Shown in pieces: positions 17,143 through 28,746 of a stretch of DNA of 64,000 nucleotides. The notes beneath the pieces were generated by a model, which saw nothing but the letters and a program-made list of their open reading frames with translations, did no database searches and was not told the DNA's origin. Every line of letters starts with the position of its first letter. The stretch's first letter is position 1. The stretch is from positions 1,987,501-2,051,500 of the forward strand of contig NZ_CP109787.1 of assembly GCF_025857195.1 (NCBI RefSeq), in the 5' to 3' direction. Made by a program: the position numbers and the translations under genes. The stretch comes from Leisingera thetidis. Its GTDB lineage: Bacteria; Pseudomonadota; Alphaproteobacteria; Rhodobacterales; Rhodobacteraceae.

Positions 17143-18189
17143 GTGAGCGACATTGACATCCGCAAGGCAGGCCATGCCGGCCGCATCACCCTGACCCGCC
17201 CCAAGGCGCTCAATGCGATGAGCTATGACATGTGCATGGCCATCGACGCCGCCATGCGCGGCTGGGCAGAGGATGACAGCGTCAGGCTGGTGGTGATCGA
17301 CGCCGAGGGCGACAAGGCCTTCTGCGCCGGCGGCGACATCGCCGAGCTTTATGACACCGGCACCAAAGGCGACTACAGCTATGGCCGCACCTTCTGGCGC
17401 GATGAGTACCGGCTGAACGCCTGTATCTTCGAGTACAAGAAGCCGGTGATCAGCTTTCTGCAGGGGTTCACCATGGGCGGCGGCGTCGGCATCGGCTGCC
17501 ACGGCACCCACCGGGTGGTCGGCGAAAGCAGCCAGATTGCCATGCCCGAGGTCGGCATCGGCCTGGTGCCGGACGTGGGCGGCTCGCTGATGCTGGCGCT
17601 GGCGCCGGACCATCTGGGCGAATACCTCGGCATGACCGCCGCGCGGATGGGCGCGGATGATGCGATCCTCGCCGGCTTTGCCGATTATTTCGTGCCGCAG
17701 GACAAGTGGCCCGCCCTGATCTCGGCACTGGAGGAAAGCGGCCGCGCGGCCCTTGTGGAAGACGCCGCCGAACCGGCCCCCGAAGGCAAGCTGCGCGGTC
17801 TGCGCCAGGAGACGGCCACACACTTCGCCCAGGACAGCCTGGAGGCAATCCTGGCAAGCCTGCAGGCAGCGGACAATGAATTCGCCCAAGGCGCGCTGAA
17901 GTCCCTGAACCGGAATTCGCCGCTGTCGATGGCCTGCACGCTGGAGATGCTGCACCGCCTGCGTGCCGACGGTCCGGCCATCCGCCGCGCGCTGGATCTG
18001 GAATACCGCTTTACTTACCGCGCGATGGAAAAGGGCGATTTCCTGGAAGGCATCCGCGCCCAGATCATCGACAAGGACCGCAATCCGCAGTGGCACCATG
18101 CCGGCCGGGATGTCCCCGCGGCAGCGGTCAAGGAGATGCTGGCGCCGCTCGGCGCGGCAGCGCTGACATTTGAGGAGGAACTGTCATGA
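17143..18189 (+). CDS. Enoyl-CoA hydratase/isomerase family protein, probable 3-hydroxyisobutyryl-CoA hydrolase
   Basis: 348 residues, longer than a simple enoyl-CoA hydratase (about 260) and matching the hydrolase subgroup. The crotonase core shows RPKALNAMSYDMCMAID, KAFCAGGDIAELYD (oxyanion hole), and GFTMGGGVGIGCHGTHRVV. The hydrolase subgroup features ALAPDHLGEYLGMTAARMGADDAI and NPQWHHAG near the C-terminus are present. It should release 3-hydroxyisobutyrate from its CoA ester. Its stop overlaps the mmsB start by four bases (ATGA), consistent with a valine operon; a hydratase gene for the preceding step is not seen here. Confidence 0.9.
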   Translation: MSDIDIRKAGHAGRITLTRPKALNAMSYDMCMAIDAAMRGWAEDDSVRLVVIDAEGDKAFCAGGDIAELYDTGTKGDYSYGRTFWRDEYRLNACIFEYKKPVISFLQGFTMGGGVGIGCHGTHRVVGESSQIAMPEVGIGLVPDVGGSLMLALAPDHLGEYLGMTAARMGADDAILAGFADYFVPQDKWPALISALEESGRAALVEDAAEPAPEGKLRGLRQETATHFAQDSLEAILASLQAADNEFAQGALKSLNRNSPLSMACTLEMLHRLRADGPAIRRALDLEYRFTYRAMEKGDFLEGIRAQIIDKDRNPQWHHAGRDVPAAAVKEMLAPLGAAALTFEEELS

Positions 18190-19061
18190 AGATCGGATTT
18201 ATCGGGCTGGGCAACATGGGCGGGCCGATGGCCGCCAACCTGGCCAAGGCGGGCCATGAGGTCACCGGCTTTGACATGGCCGACGTCAGCATCGAAGGCG
18301 TCACCATGGCCGCTTCCGGCCCTGACGCCGCCGCGGGCGCCGATGCGGTGATCACCATGCTGCCCAACGGCGCCATCCTGCGCCTTGTTGCCGCCGAAAT
18401 CATCCCGGCGATGACCAAGGGGGCCGCTTTCATCGACTGCTCCACCGTCGATGTGGAGTCCGCCCGTGCGGTGGCCGCACAGGCCTCGGATGCGGACCTG
18501 CTGTCCGTGGACGCGCCGGTCTCCGGCGGCATCGGCGGCGCCGCCGGCGGCACGCTGACCTTCATGGCCGGCGGTTCGCCCGCAGCGTTTGCCGCGGCGG
18601 AGCCATTGTTCGATATCATGGGCCAGAAAGCGGTGCACTGCGGCGAGGCCGGCGCGGGCCAGGCCGCCAAGATCTGCAACAACATGATCCTTGGCGTCAC
18701 CATGATCGCCACCTGCGAGGCTTTTGCGCTGGCCGACAAGCTGGGCCTGGACCGCCAGAAAATGTTCGATGTGGTCTCGACCTCCTCCGGCTACAGCTGG
18801 AGCATGAACGCCTATTGCCCGGCTCCCGGCGTCGGCCCGCAGTCGCCCGCCGACAACAGCTACCGGCCCGGATTTGCCGCCGAGCTGATGCTCAAGGACC
18901 TCGGCCTCAGCCAGCAGGCCGCGATCAGCGCCGATGCCGACACCCCGATGGGCGAACTGGCGATGGCGCTCTACAAGACGTTTGTCGAGGACGAAGGCGG
19001 CAAGGGCATGGACTTCTCGGCCATGCTGCCCCGGTTCGAGAAGCGCCACCGCAAGGGCTGA
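18186..19061 (+). CDS. mmsB: 3-hydroxyisobutyrate dehydrogenase
   Basis: 291 residues. Oxidises 3-hydroxyisobutyrate to methylmalonate semialdehyde with NAD, supplying mmsA. Rossmann motif IGFIGLGNMGGPMAANLAKAGHEV, substrate motif VDAPVSGGIGGAAGGTLTFMAGG, catalytic Lys region GAGQAAKICNNMILG, and C-terminal AELMLKDLGLSQQAA are all present. Translation is coupled to the upstream hydrolase; a terminator follows. Confidence 0.95.
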   Translation: MKIGFIGLGNMGGPMAANLAKAGHEVTGFDMADVSIEGVTMAASGPDAAAGADAVITMLPNGAILRLVAAEIIPAMTKGAAFIDCSTVDVESARAVAAQASDADLLSVDAPVSGGIGGAAGGTLTFMAGGSPAAFAAAEPLFDIMGQKAVHCGEAGAGQAAKICNNMILGVTMIATCEAFALADKLGLDRQKMFDVVSTSSGYSWSMNAYCPAPGVGPQSPADNSYRPGFAAELMLKDLGLSQQAAISADADTPMGELAMALYKTFVEDEGGKGMDFSAMLPRFEKRHRKG

Positions 19062-19106
19062 GAATATTTCTCGATGCGGCCGGCCCCTCAGAGGATCGAG
19101 TGAAAC

Positions 19107-19138
19107 AAAAAAGGCAGCCCGGACACGGCTGCCTTTTT
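19107..19138 (+). terminator. Terminator after mmsB
   Basis: Stem AAAAAGGCAGCC / GGCTGCCTTTTT around CGGACAC, with the T run on the 3' arm. Ends the acd-hydrolase-mmsB unit. Confidence 0.9.
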
Positions 19139-19280
19139 CCCGTCAACCGCCGAAAATACCCCTAAAATTCGAATAAACTCCCGGATTTCGGCACCGCCCC
19201 GCCACAGTTCCGTCCAAGTTCAGCACCATTCCGGTAAGCAACCGTAAATCTTTTGCGCACCCGGAGGCAGGCTGACCGAA

Positions 19281-20855
19281 ATGGCCACGGCGACGGAACT
19301 GAACATCAACACATCCGCCACCGCCACCCAGATGGCGGAGGAGATCTTTGGCGACGGCGTCACGGTTGTAAGCGCCAGCTACAGCGGCGACGCCCTGTCC
19401 TCCGGCATCTATTCCGGTGCCGACACAACAACCCCTGGTGTCGCCCCTGCGGATTCCGGCGTGATCCTGTCGACAGGATATGCCCGGGACTTCACCAACA
19501 GCGACGGCTCCACCAACACCAACGTCCGCAGCAACACCAGCACCAATACCTCCGGCGCCAACAACGACGCCGATTTCAACGCGCTGGCCGGTGCCGCGAC
19601 CCGCGATGCCTCTTTCCTGGAAATAGATTTCACCCCCGAGGGCGATGTCCTGACCATCGACTTCGTGCTGTCCTCGGAGGAATACCCCGAGTTCATCAAT
19701 TCCCAGTACAATGATGTGGTCGGCGTCTGGGTGAACGGGGTTGAGGCGCAGGTTTCCATCGGCAACGGCACCGCCTCGATCGGCAATATCAACGGCGGCG
19801 AAACCGAAAACATCTACGTCGACAATACCGGCGACCAGTACAACACCGAGATGGACGGGTTCACCATCACCCTGACGTTTGTTGCACCGGTGAACGCGGG
19901 CCAGGTCAACACCCTGAAGATCGGCGTCGCCGACACCGCCGACAGCAGCTATGACACCAACCTGCTGATCGCCGGCGGCTCGGTCCAGACCGCCGTGGTC
20001 GCCCAGGATGATCAGGCCGAATTCGCCATCGGCAAGACCCGGGTGCTGGACGTTCTGGACAACGACAGCACCACAGGCGGCACCCTGACCGTCACCCATA
20101 TCAACGGCCAGGAGGTCTTTGCCGGCGACACGGTCACCCTCGCCACCGGCCAGCAGATCACCCTGAACGAAGACGGCACCTTCACCGTGGTCACCGACGG
20201 CGACCTGGAAACTGTCTATTTCAACTACACCGCGGACAATGGCCTTGGAAACTCCGACACCGGCCTTGTCGAAATCACCCAGACAGTGCCCTGTTTCCTG
20301 CGCGGCACGATGATCCGGGTGCCGGGCGGCGAAATGCCGGTCGAGAACCTGCGCCCCGGCATGACGGTCCTGACCTATGACAACGGCCCCCAGACCCTGC
20401 AGTGGACCGGCAGCCGCCGCGTCGCCTGCACCCCCCTGACAACCCCCATCCGGCTTGCCAGGGGCAGCTGCGGCAATCACCGCGATCTCTATGTCTCGCC
20501 GCAGCACCGGATGCTGATCTCCGGCTGCCAGGCCGAGCTGCTGTTCGGCGAGGCGGAGGTGCTGGTCAAGGCCAAGGATCTGGTCAACGACAAAACCATC
20601 CGCCCGGCGCTCGAGATGGAGGAGGCGGAATACTTCCACCTGCTGTTCGGGCGCCACCAGATCCTCTGGGCGGACGGCGCGCTGAGCGAAAGCTACCAGC
20701 CGGGCCCGGAAACCGCTGCAGGTTTTGATTCTGCCACACTGGCGGAAATCCGCGACCTGTTTCCGGAACTCTGCACCGCGACCGGCCGCGGTTACGGAAA
20801 TGCCGCAAGGCTGGCTCTGCGCAGCTATGAAGCGCGGGTTCTTGCCGCCGCGTAA
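19281..20855 (+). CDS. Choice-of-anchor L protein with C-terminal Hint domain
   Basis: 524 residues. Residues about 10-225 match the choice-of-anchor L pattern (SGVILSTGYARDF, FLEIDFTPEGDVLTIDFVLSSEEYPEF, YNDVVGVWVNG), a beta-rich module of secreted proteins. Residues about 245-335 look like an Ig/cadherin-like repeat (LDVLDNDSTTGGTLTVTHING, FNYTADNGLG). From about 336 a Hint domain begins with Cys338 in VPCFLRGTMI, then GEMPVENLRPGMTVLTYD and the conserved SPQHRMLI. Hint domains can self-cleave at such a Cys. There is no N-terminal signal peptide and the N-terminus is acidic and Thr-rich, as in type I secretion substrates of this group. Secretion route and cleavage are inferred. Confidence 0.88.
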   Translation: MATATELNINTSATATQMAEEIFGDGVTVVSASYSGDALSSGIYSGADTTTPGVAPADSGVILSTGYARDFTNSDGSTNTNVRSNTSTNTSGANNDADFNALAGAATRDASFLEIDFTPEGDVLTIDFVLSSEEYPEFINSQYNDVVGVWVNGVEAQVSIGNGTASIGNINGGETENIYVDNTGDQYNTEMDGFTITLTFVAPVNAGQVNTLKIGVADTADSSYDTNLLIAGGSVQTAVVAQDDQAEFAIGKTRVLDVLDNDSTTGGTLTVTHINGQEVFAGDTVTLATGQQITLNEDGTFTVVTDGDLETVYFNYTADNGLGNSDTGLVEITQTVPCFLRGTMIRVPGGEMPVENLRPGMTVLTYDNGPQTLQWTGSRRVACTPLTTPIRLARGSCGNHRDLYVSPQHRMLISGCQAELLFGEAEVLVKAKDLVNDKTIRPALEMEEAEYFHLLFGRHQILWADGALSESYQPGPETAAGFDSATLAEIRDLFPELCTATGRGYGNAARLALRSYEARVLAAA

Positions 20856-20952
20856 CCGCAGACTGGCAGGCTGCCGCCGCCGTTTGCAGGCTCTCTTGGA
20901 TTTTGCGCCCGGCCGGTTATGTCAGAGGCAGCGAAGAAAGGACCCGCTGTAA

Positions 20953-21300
20953 ATGGTACGCCGTCACATTGTTTCCATCACCGTTCTTGCCGCGGCCTGC
21001 GCGCTGGCGATTCCGCTGGCGGCAGGCAATGGCCACGACAAACCTGAACACACTGCGGTCGAATGCCCGCCGGGTCTGGCCAAGAAGTCCTCGCAATGCG
21101 TGCCGCCGGGCGCGTCCAAGCGGTTCTACCGCCGCGGCGACCATATTCTGGACAATTACATCTGGATCGGCGATCCGGGCCATTGGGCACCTGATCCCTA
21201 TGGCAGCTATGTTCAGGCGGGCGGTTATGTCTACCAGGTGAACCGCGAAACCCAGAAGGTTCTGCGGCTGATCGGCGCGATGGCCGACCTGTCGAACTGA
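20953..21300 (+). CDS. Small secreted protein with two-cysteine proline-rich motif
   Basis: 115 residues. A signal peptide covers about residues 1-24 (HIVSITVLAAACALAIPLAAG). The mature part has CPPGLAKKSSQCVPPGASK, a two-cysteine motif common in small periplasmic proteins of this group that carry an RcnB-like second half, then WIGDPGHWAPDPYGSYVQAGGYVYQVNRETQKVLRLIG in two adjacent pieces. A role in metal or envelope stress is possible by analogy with RcnB but not shown. AAAGGA lies ten bases before the ATG. Confidence 0.75.
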   Translation: MVRRHIVSITVLAAACALAIPLAAGNGHDKPEHTAVECPPGLAKKSSQCVPPGASKRFYRRGDHILDNYIWIGDPGHWAPDPYGSYVQAGGYVYQVNRETQKVLRLIGAMADLSN

Positions 21301-21484
21301 CCGCCGGGTCCAAGGCCAGGCCACAACCTCCACAGCACCCTGCGCCGCCGCAGCGGCAGGACCGGCCATTGCGGCCCGGACTCTCCTCGCCCCGGACTGC
21401 GCCGGACCGCCGGTGCGGCTGAAACGGGGATCCGCCGGCAGCCAGCGGCAGCAGCCGCCCGCCCGGCAGCGGGCTGCGCCCCTC

Positions 21485-24343
<2,859 letters not shown>

Positions 24344-24432
24344 AGTGCCCCCGTACCCGCGCCCGCCGAACCGGCGGCGGACGCCCGCCCTACAGATAGG
24401 GAATGCTGCGGAAAACGCCAAGCCCAAAAAGA

Positions 24433-24447
24433 GAACACAGGGTGAAC
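24433..24447 (-). promoter_or_regulatory. LexA (SOS) box upstream of uvrA
   Basis: Read on the uvrA strand the site is GTTCACCCTGTGTTC, an exact match to GTTC-N7-GTTC, the LexA operator of alphaproteobacteria. It is centred about 97 bases before the uvrA start codon, a gene that is normally SOS-induced. Match to consensus is seen; binding is inferred. Confidence 0.8.
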
Positions 24448-24547
24448 AGGATGAAGTTTGCCGAAAGCTGCTGACAGCTTCTGACACCGGCCCCGGCAAA
24501 ACCTGACCCCGCAGCGGTCCCGGCCCGGAGTCCGCTCGGTCTCCGCC

Positions 24548-24622
24548 GCGCCGCTTGCGGCGCCATGCCCAACGGGAAGAGGCCTTCCGCCAGGAAGGGC
24601 GATGACGGGCGGGAGCCCCCCC
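24548..24622. repeat. Interspersed GC-rich repeat, copy A
   Basis: A first hairpin (CGCGCCGC / GCGGCGCC), then ATGCCCAACGG, a second hairpin (GGCCTTCC / GGAAGG type), then GGGCGGGAGCC. The same order and spacing occur at 50640-50712, and a diverged version at 35395-35535. It ends right at the stop of the MFS gene. Probably a REP-like element. Confidence 0.6.
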
Positions 24623-25792
24623 TCACACCAGGGCGCGCCGCCGCTTGGCCAGCAGAACATGCACCGCGGCCCCGCTCAGGAACAGGACCAGCAGCACCGC
24701 CATCATGCCGCCAAAGCCGCCGCCAGCCAGTACCAGAACCATCAAGGGCGTGCCGATGGTGTTGCCCAGATTGCCGGTCTGCGCCATGGCGCCGCTCGCC
24801 TGGGCACGCGCCGCAGCGCTTGCGTTCAGCTGCGGCACCGCGGCAAAGGAACCGCCCTGCACCAGCCCCATGGCACCCGCCATGGCAATGCAGGCCGCCG
24901 GCGCGCCGGGCATCGCCCACAGCCACAGCGCGGCACCGGCACAGGCCAGGAACCCCAGTTGCGCCAGCTGCACCGCGGTCAGGACCCGCAGCAGAGACAC
25001 CCCCAGGGTCATGGATACGGCAATGCTGGCCAGCGGCATCGCGCCCAGCACAAAGGCGCGCATGTCCTCGGCGATATAAGGCGGGATCACCGTCAGCACC
25101 GCCACAAAGCAGCAGGTGTAGAACAGCCAGCCCGCGGCCGGCGCCGCGATCCAGGGCGAGCGGTAGATGGGCAGATGCAGCCCCGGCAGCTCGGCCGGCC
25201 GCGGCAGCGGCGCCCGTTCCGGCACCGGCACGGACCGCAGCGCAAAGCCCAGCAGCAGCGCCAGCCCCGCCATCACCGCCGCATGGGCGCCGAACAGGGC
25301 CAGCAGCCCCCAGGCATCCGCCAGCGGCAGGCCGAACCAGGCCAGCAGGGTGAAGGCGACGGCAAAAAAGGTGCTCCACAGGGTCATCGCCAGCCCCCGC
25401 CCCCGGTCCGAGCTCAGCTGCGCAATCAGCACCGGCCCGGCCACCACGATGCCCAGATGCGACAGCCCCTCGGCTACCCTGGACGCCAGAAACAGCCCGA
25501 ACGGCAGATGCAGCGCCTGCAGGGCCGACATCGCCGCCCCCGCCCACAGCGCCCAGACCAGCGTCCGCCGGTAGCCGAAAGCGGCGACATACAGCCCCGC
25601 AACCACCCCAAGAAGAATGCCAAGCGTGCCGACCAGCGACACCGAAAAGCCGAGCGCGCCGCCCGCCTGCGGATACAGCTCGCCCATCCGGCCGAAGATC
25701 ACCGAGATCTTGCCGTACTGCGCCGCGGCGCCCAGGCCCGCCGCCCAGACCGCCAGGATCAGCCCCCAGCGGGAATTGCCGGTTTCCCTCAC
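24623..25792 (-). CDS. Major facilitator superfamily transporter
   Basis: 389 residues with about twelve hydrophobic spans, beginning WGLILAVWAAGLGAAAQYGKI and ending VLLVLFLSGAAVHVLLAKRR. MFS features include the YRRTLVWAL loop after TM2 and a second-half repeat. The GTG at 25792 with GAGGGG about eight bases before it is preferred to an ATG at 25873, which would add a Cys-rich tail crossing the lpd terminator. Substrate unknown; no neighbour suggests one. Confidence 0.82.
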   Translation of the reverse strand: MRETGNSRWGLILAVWAAGLGAAAQYGKISVIFGRMGELYPQAGGALGFSVSLVGTLGILLGVVAGLYVAAFGYRRTLVWALWAGAAMSALQALHLPFGLFLASRVAEGLSHLGIVVAGPVLIAQLSSDRGRGLAMTLWSTFFAVAFTLLAWFGLPLADAWGLLALFGAHAAVMAGLALLLGFALRSVPVPERAPLPRPAELPGLHLPIYRSPWIAAPAAGWLFYTCCFVAVLTVIPPYIAEDMRAFVLGAMPLASIAVSMTLGVSLLRVLTAVQLAQLGFLACAGAALWLWAMPGAPAACIAMAGAMGLVQGGSFAAVPQLNASAAARAQASGAMAQTGNLGNTIGTPLMVLVLAGGGFGGMMAVLLVLFLSGAAVHVLLAKRRRALV

Positions 25793-25803
25793 ACTGCGCC
25801 CCT

Positions 25804-25838
25804 CAAAACAGCAAAGGCAGGCACATGATGTGCCTGCC
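25804..25838 (-). terminator. Terminator after lpd
   Basis: Ten-base perfect stem GGCAGGCACA / TGTGCCTGCC with a TGA loop, followed on the minus strand by TTTGCTGTTTT. It lies 60 bases after the lpd stop and just before the MFS gene. Confidence 0.75.
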
Positions 25839-25897
25839 CCGCAATTCCTGCCCGCTGGCGCCGCCCGCAGCAAGGGCGGCGGCGCGGAAATGCTGCG

Positions 25898-27292
25898 TCA
25901 CATGTGGATGACGCGGCCATAGGCGTCGAGCACCGATTCATGCATCATCTCGCTCAGCGTCGGATGCGGGAAGACGGTGTTCATCAGGTCCTCTTCGGTG
26001 GTCTCCAGCTGGCGGCCCACCACATAGCCCTGGATCAGCTCGGTCACCTCGGCACCGACCATATGGGCGCCCAGCAGTTCGCCGGTCTTGGCGTCAAAGA
26101 TGGTTTTCACCAGCCCCTCGGCCTCTCCCAGCGCAATCGCCTTGCCGTTGCCGATAAAGGGGAAGCGGCCGACCTTGATGTCATAGCCCAGTTCCTTGGC
26201 CTTGGCCTCGGTATAGCCGACGGAGGCCACCTGCGGCTGGCAGTAGGTGCAGCCGGCAATGCTCTCGGGCTTTACGGGATGCGCGTGCTTGCCCGCGATC
26301 AGTTCCGCCACCATGACGCCCTCGTGGGACGCCTTATGCGCCAGCCAGGGCGCCCCGGCGATGTCGCCGATGGCATAGAGGCCATCAACCCCGGTGCGGC
26401 AGTATTCATCCGTCACCACATGGGTACGGTCGATCTTGACGCCCAGGCCTTCCAGCCCCAGACCCTCGACATTGCCGACGATGCCCACGGCCGAGATCAC
26501 GGTGTCGAACTCCTGCTTCTCCACCTTGCCGCCGGTCTCGATATGGGCGGTCACCTTGCCCTTGCCGCGGTCCAGCTGCTTGACCATGGATTTCTCCATG
26601 ATCTTCATGCCCTGTTTGACAAAGGCCTTCTTGGCAAAGGCCGAGATTTCCGCGTCTTCCACCGGCAGCACCCGGTCCATCACCTCGACCACCGTGGTCT
26701 CGGCGCCCAGCGTGTTGTAGAAGCTGGCAAATTCGATGCCGATGGCGCCGGAGCCGATCACCAGCAGCTTCTTCGGCATCCGTACCGGATCCAGCGCGTG
26801 CTTGTAGGTCCAGACCAGATCGCCGTCGGCCTCCAGCCCCGGCAGTTCGCGGGCCCGCGCGCCGGTGGCCAGCACGATGTTCTTGGCCGTCAGATCCTGC
26901 GTGCCCTTGTCTGTCTTGACGCTGACCTTGCCCTTGGCCGGGATCGCTGCCTCGCCCATGACAACGTCGATCTTGTTCTTCTTCATCAGATGGCCGATGC
27001 CCGAGCTGAGCTGCTTGGCCACCCCGCGCGAGCGTTTCACCACCGCGTCGAGATCATAGCCGATGTTCTCCGCCTTCAGGCCGAAATCCTTGGCCCGCTC
27101 CATCAGGTGGAACACTTCCGACGAGCGCAGCAGCGCCTTGGTCGGGATGCAGCCCCAGTTCAGGCAGATGCCGCCCATGTGCTCGCGCTCGACCACGCAG
27201 GTCTTCAGCCCCAGCTGCGCGGCGCGGATGGCGGCAACATAGCCCCCCGGCCCGGCGCCGATTACGATCACGTCATAAGATTGTGCGGCCAT
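25898..27292 (-). CDS. lpdA: Dihydrolipoyl dehydrogenase (E3)
   Basis: 464 residues. FAD enzyme that reoxidises dihydrolipoamide of 2-oxoacid dehydrogenase complexes. FAD motif VIVIGAGPGGYVAAIRAAQLG, redox disulfide GGICLNWGCIPTKALL (Cys43/Cys48), NAD motif LLVIGSGAIGIEFASFYNTLG, and the C-terminal dimer segment HPTLSEMMHESVLDAYGR with its catalytic His-Glu pair. The rest of pyruvate dehydrogenase is encoded at 44173-48190 without its own E3 gene. An 18-bp palindrome shared with the pdhA leader lies 35 bases upstream. Confidence 0.96.
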   Translation of the reverse strand: MAAQSYDVIVIGAGPGGYVAAIRAAQLGLKTCVVEREHMGGICLNWGCIPTKALLRSSEVFHLMERAKDFGLKAENIGYDLDAVVKRSRGVAKQLSSGIGHLMKKNKIDVVMGEAAIPAKGKVSVKTDKGTQDLTAKNIVLATGARARELPGLEADGDLVWTYKHALDPVRMPKKLLVIGSGAIGIEFASFYNTLGAETTVVEVMDRVLPVEDAEISAFAKKAFVKQGMKIMEKSMVKQLDRGKGKVTAHIETGGKVEKQEFDTVISAVGIVGNVEGLGLEGLGVKIDRTHVVTDEYCRTGVDGLYAIGDIAGAPWLAHKASHEGVMVAELIAGKHAHPVKPESIAGCTYCQPQVASVGYTEAKAKELGYDIKVGRFPFIGNGKAIALGEAEGLVKTIFDAKTGELLGAHMVGAEVTELIQGYVVGRQLETTEEDLMNTVFPHPTLSEMMHESVLDAYGRVIHM

Positions 27293-27326
27293 GATGCTCC
27301 CTCGCCCTTGAACAGGATCATAAAAC

Positions 27327-27344
27327 TAGTTTACCGTTAAACTA
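27327..27344. promoter_or_regulatory. Palindromic operator upstream of lpdA
   Basis: TAGTTTACCGTTAAACTA, perfect 7-bp arms around CCGT, 35 bases before the lpdA start. The same architecture (TTGTTTAACACTAAACTA) lies 27 bases before pdhA at 44129-44146. Symmetry, position in the leader and sharing by two subunits of one complex indicate a common regulator's site. Regulator not identified. Confidence 0.7.
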
Positions 27345-27397
27345 TATTTTTCCGCACTGCAATCATCCTCTGCTGCGGCATAGCGGCCTTGCAGAAA

Positions 27398-27880
27398 TCA
27401 GCCCATCCCGGCCCGCTCCGGGCTGTCGAACCAGCCGCCGAACTGCTGCAGCAGCCGCCCGAACTCTTCCATGTCCGGAAACCCCTCGTAACTGTGCTCC
27501 GCGGGCACCTCAGCCCAGGGCAGCCGCGCCCCGGTCATGGTTTCGATATAGGGGCGGAACCAGCCGGCGTCCTCCAGCAGGGTCGGCCGCACATTGACGA
27601 AATCCGGAACCTCGGTGATCCGGGTGAACATCCAGCTCTTGCACGCGGGGCAGCAGTAGTGGGTCAGCTGGCCGCCCTGCAGCCCGCCCCGGACCGGGCT
27701 GCCGCTGGTGACACGGAACGCGTCAGCCGGGAACATCGCGGTCAGCGAATAGGCGCTGGAGCTCATCCGCTGGCAGCCGCGGCAGTGGCAGGCGGCGGTC
27801 AGCACCGGCGGAGCGGCAACTTCAAACCGGGTGGCGCCGCAGCGGCAGCAGCCGGACTGCGGAAAAGGCACATGCGGCAA
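27398..27880 (-). CDS. GFA family zinc-binding protein
   Basis: 160 residues. Fold family named after glutathione-dependent formaldehyde-activating enzyme. Zinc-ligand pattern is present: CCRCGATRFEV at residues 11-20, ACHCRGCQRMSSSAYSL, and later HYCCPACKSWMF. Many members have no proven enzymatic role. The best start is a TTG at 27880 with GAGGGA eight bases before it; a GTG three codons in is too far from that site. Confidence 0.85.
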   Translation of the reverse strand: MPHVPFPQSGCCRCGATRFEVAAPPVLTAACHCRGCQRMSSSAYSLTAMFPADAFRVTSGSPVRGGLQGGQLTHYCCPACKSWMFTRITEVPDFVNVRPTLLEDAGWFRPYIETMTGARLPWAEVPAEHSYEGFPDMEEFGRLLQQFGGWFDSPERAGMG

Positions 27881-28029
27881 GACGGATCCCTCAAATCAGC
27901 AGGCAGGACACAGAAGCAATGCCCTATCAGTGCCGCAGCCCGCCGGCCTGCGCAAGCCCCGGCCCGAAAAGAAAGCGCCGCGCCCGGGTTTCCGGGACGC
28001 GGCGCGTAACTCTGGTCCAGCCTGCCGGC

Positions 28030-28608
28030 TCAGCCAGCCGCTTGCATCTGCCGCACGGTCTCGCCGTAGCCGCCCGCCATGACATAATCCAGCTCCGGCG
28101 CGGTGCTGGCGCGGTGCAGCGCCTCGTTGCGGTAGGGGAAGCGGCCGAACTGGCGGATCACTTCGCGGTGCGCGCGGGCATGCAGCAGGTTGCTGGGGCC
28201 GGTCACCGGCATCCGTTCCATCATCAGCCGGATGCAGCGTTCCTGGTCGCACAGGTTTTCCGAATGCATCAGCGGCAGGTAGAAGAACTGGCGCGCAGGC
28301 TCGTCAATCTTCAGATCCCATTTCTTGTTGATCGCGATCTTGGCCGCCGACAGCGCCGCCCGGTCGGACGCAAACGCCTTGCCCTCGCCGCGGAACATAT
28401 TGCGCGGCAGCTGGTCCATCAGCAGGATGTAGGCCAGTGTCCCGCTCGGGTAGGTCAGCCAGAAGGAGAACCTGCCTTCGCAGGCCTGCTCCCAGGTCTT
28501 TTGAAACTTCGTGCGGATCTCCTGATCCAGCGCGTCATCCTGCAGATACCATCCCTTCTCCCCGACTTTGTCGAGCCAGAATGCGAGTATCTCTTCGGGA
28601 CCAGCCAT
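28030..28608 (-). CDS. DUF924 family protein
   Basis: 192 residues. All-helical DUF924 family: ILAFWLDKVGEKGWY at the N-terminus, LAYILLMDQLPRNMFRGEGKAFASD in two adjacent segments, FFYLPLMHSE, and FGRFPYRNEALHR near the C-terminus. The conserved DQ.PRN and GRFP(H/Y)RN motifs make the family call firm; its biochemical role is unknown, though the fold is TPR-like. ATG at 28608 with GGAG nine bases before it. Confidence 0.9.
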   Translation of the reverse strand: MAGPEEILAFWLDKVGEKGWYLQDDALDQEIRTKFQKTWEQACEGRFSFWLTYPSGTLAYILLMDQLPRNMFRGEGKAFASDRAALSAAKIAINKKWDLKIDEPARQFFYLPLMHSENLCDQERCIRLMMERMPVTGPSNLLHARAHREVIRQFGRFPYRNEALHRASTAPELDYVMAGGYGETVRQMQAAG

Positions 28609-28746
28609 CGGTCTTAACTCCAAGTTTTTCCTGACCCTATCTTCAGGCCATTTCACGTGCCCTTTACAAGTAACCTTGGGTCACAAATTGCGACAGGCAA
28701 CCCCGCTGTGTGAAATAATCCTCACAATTCCCGAGGTTTAGCGCAA

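Noticed and set aside
24500..25547. 385-residue alternative minus-strand frame over the MFS gene
   Set aside because: Out of frame with the transporter, Gly/Ala/Arg-rich without hydrophobic spans; the 24623-25792 frame has twelve clear spans.
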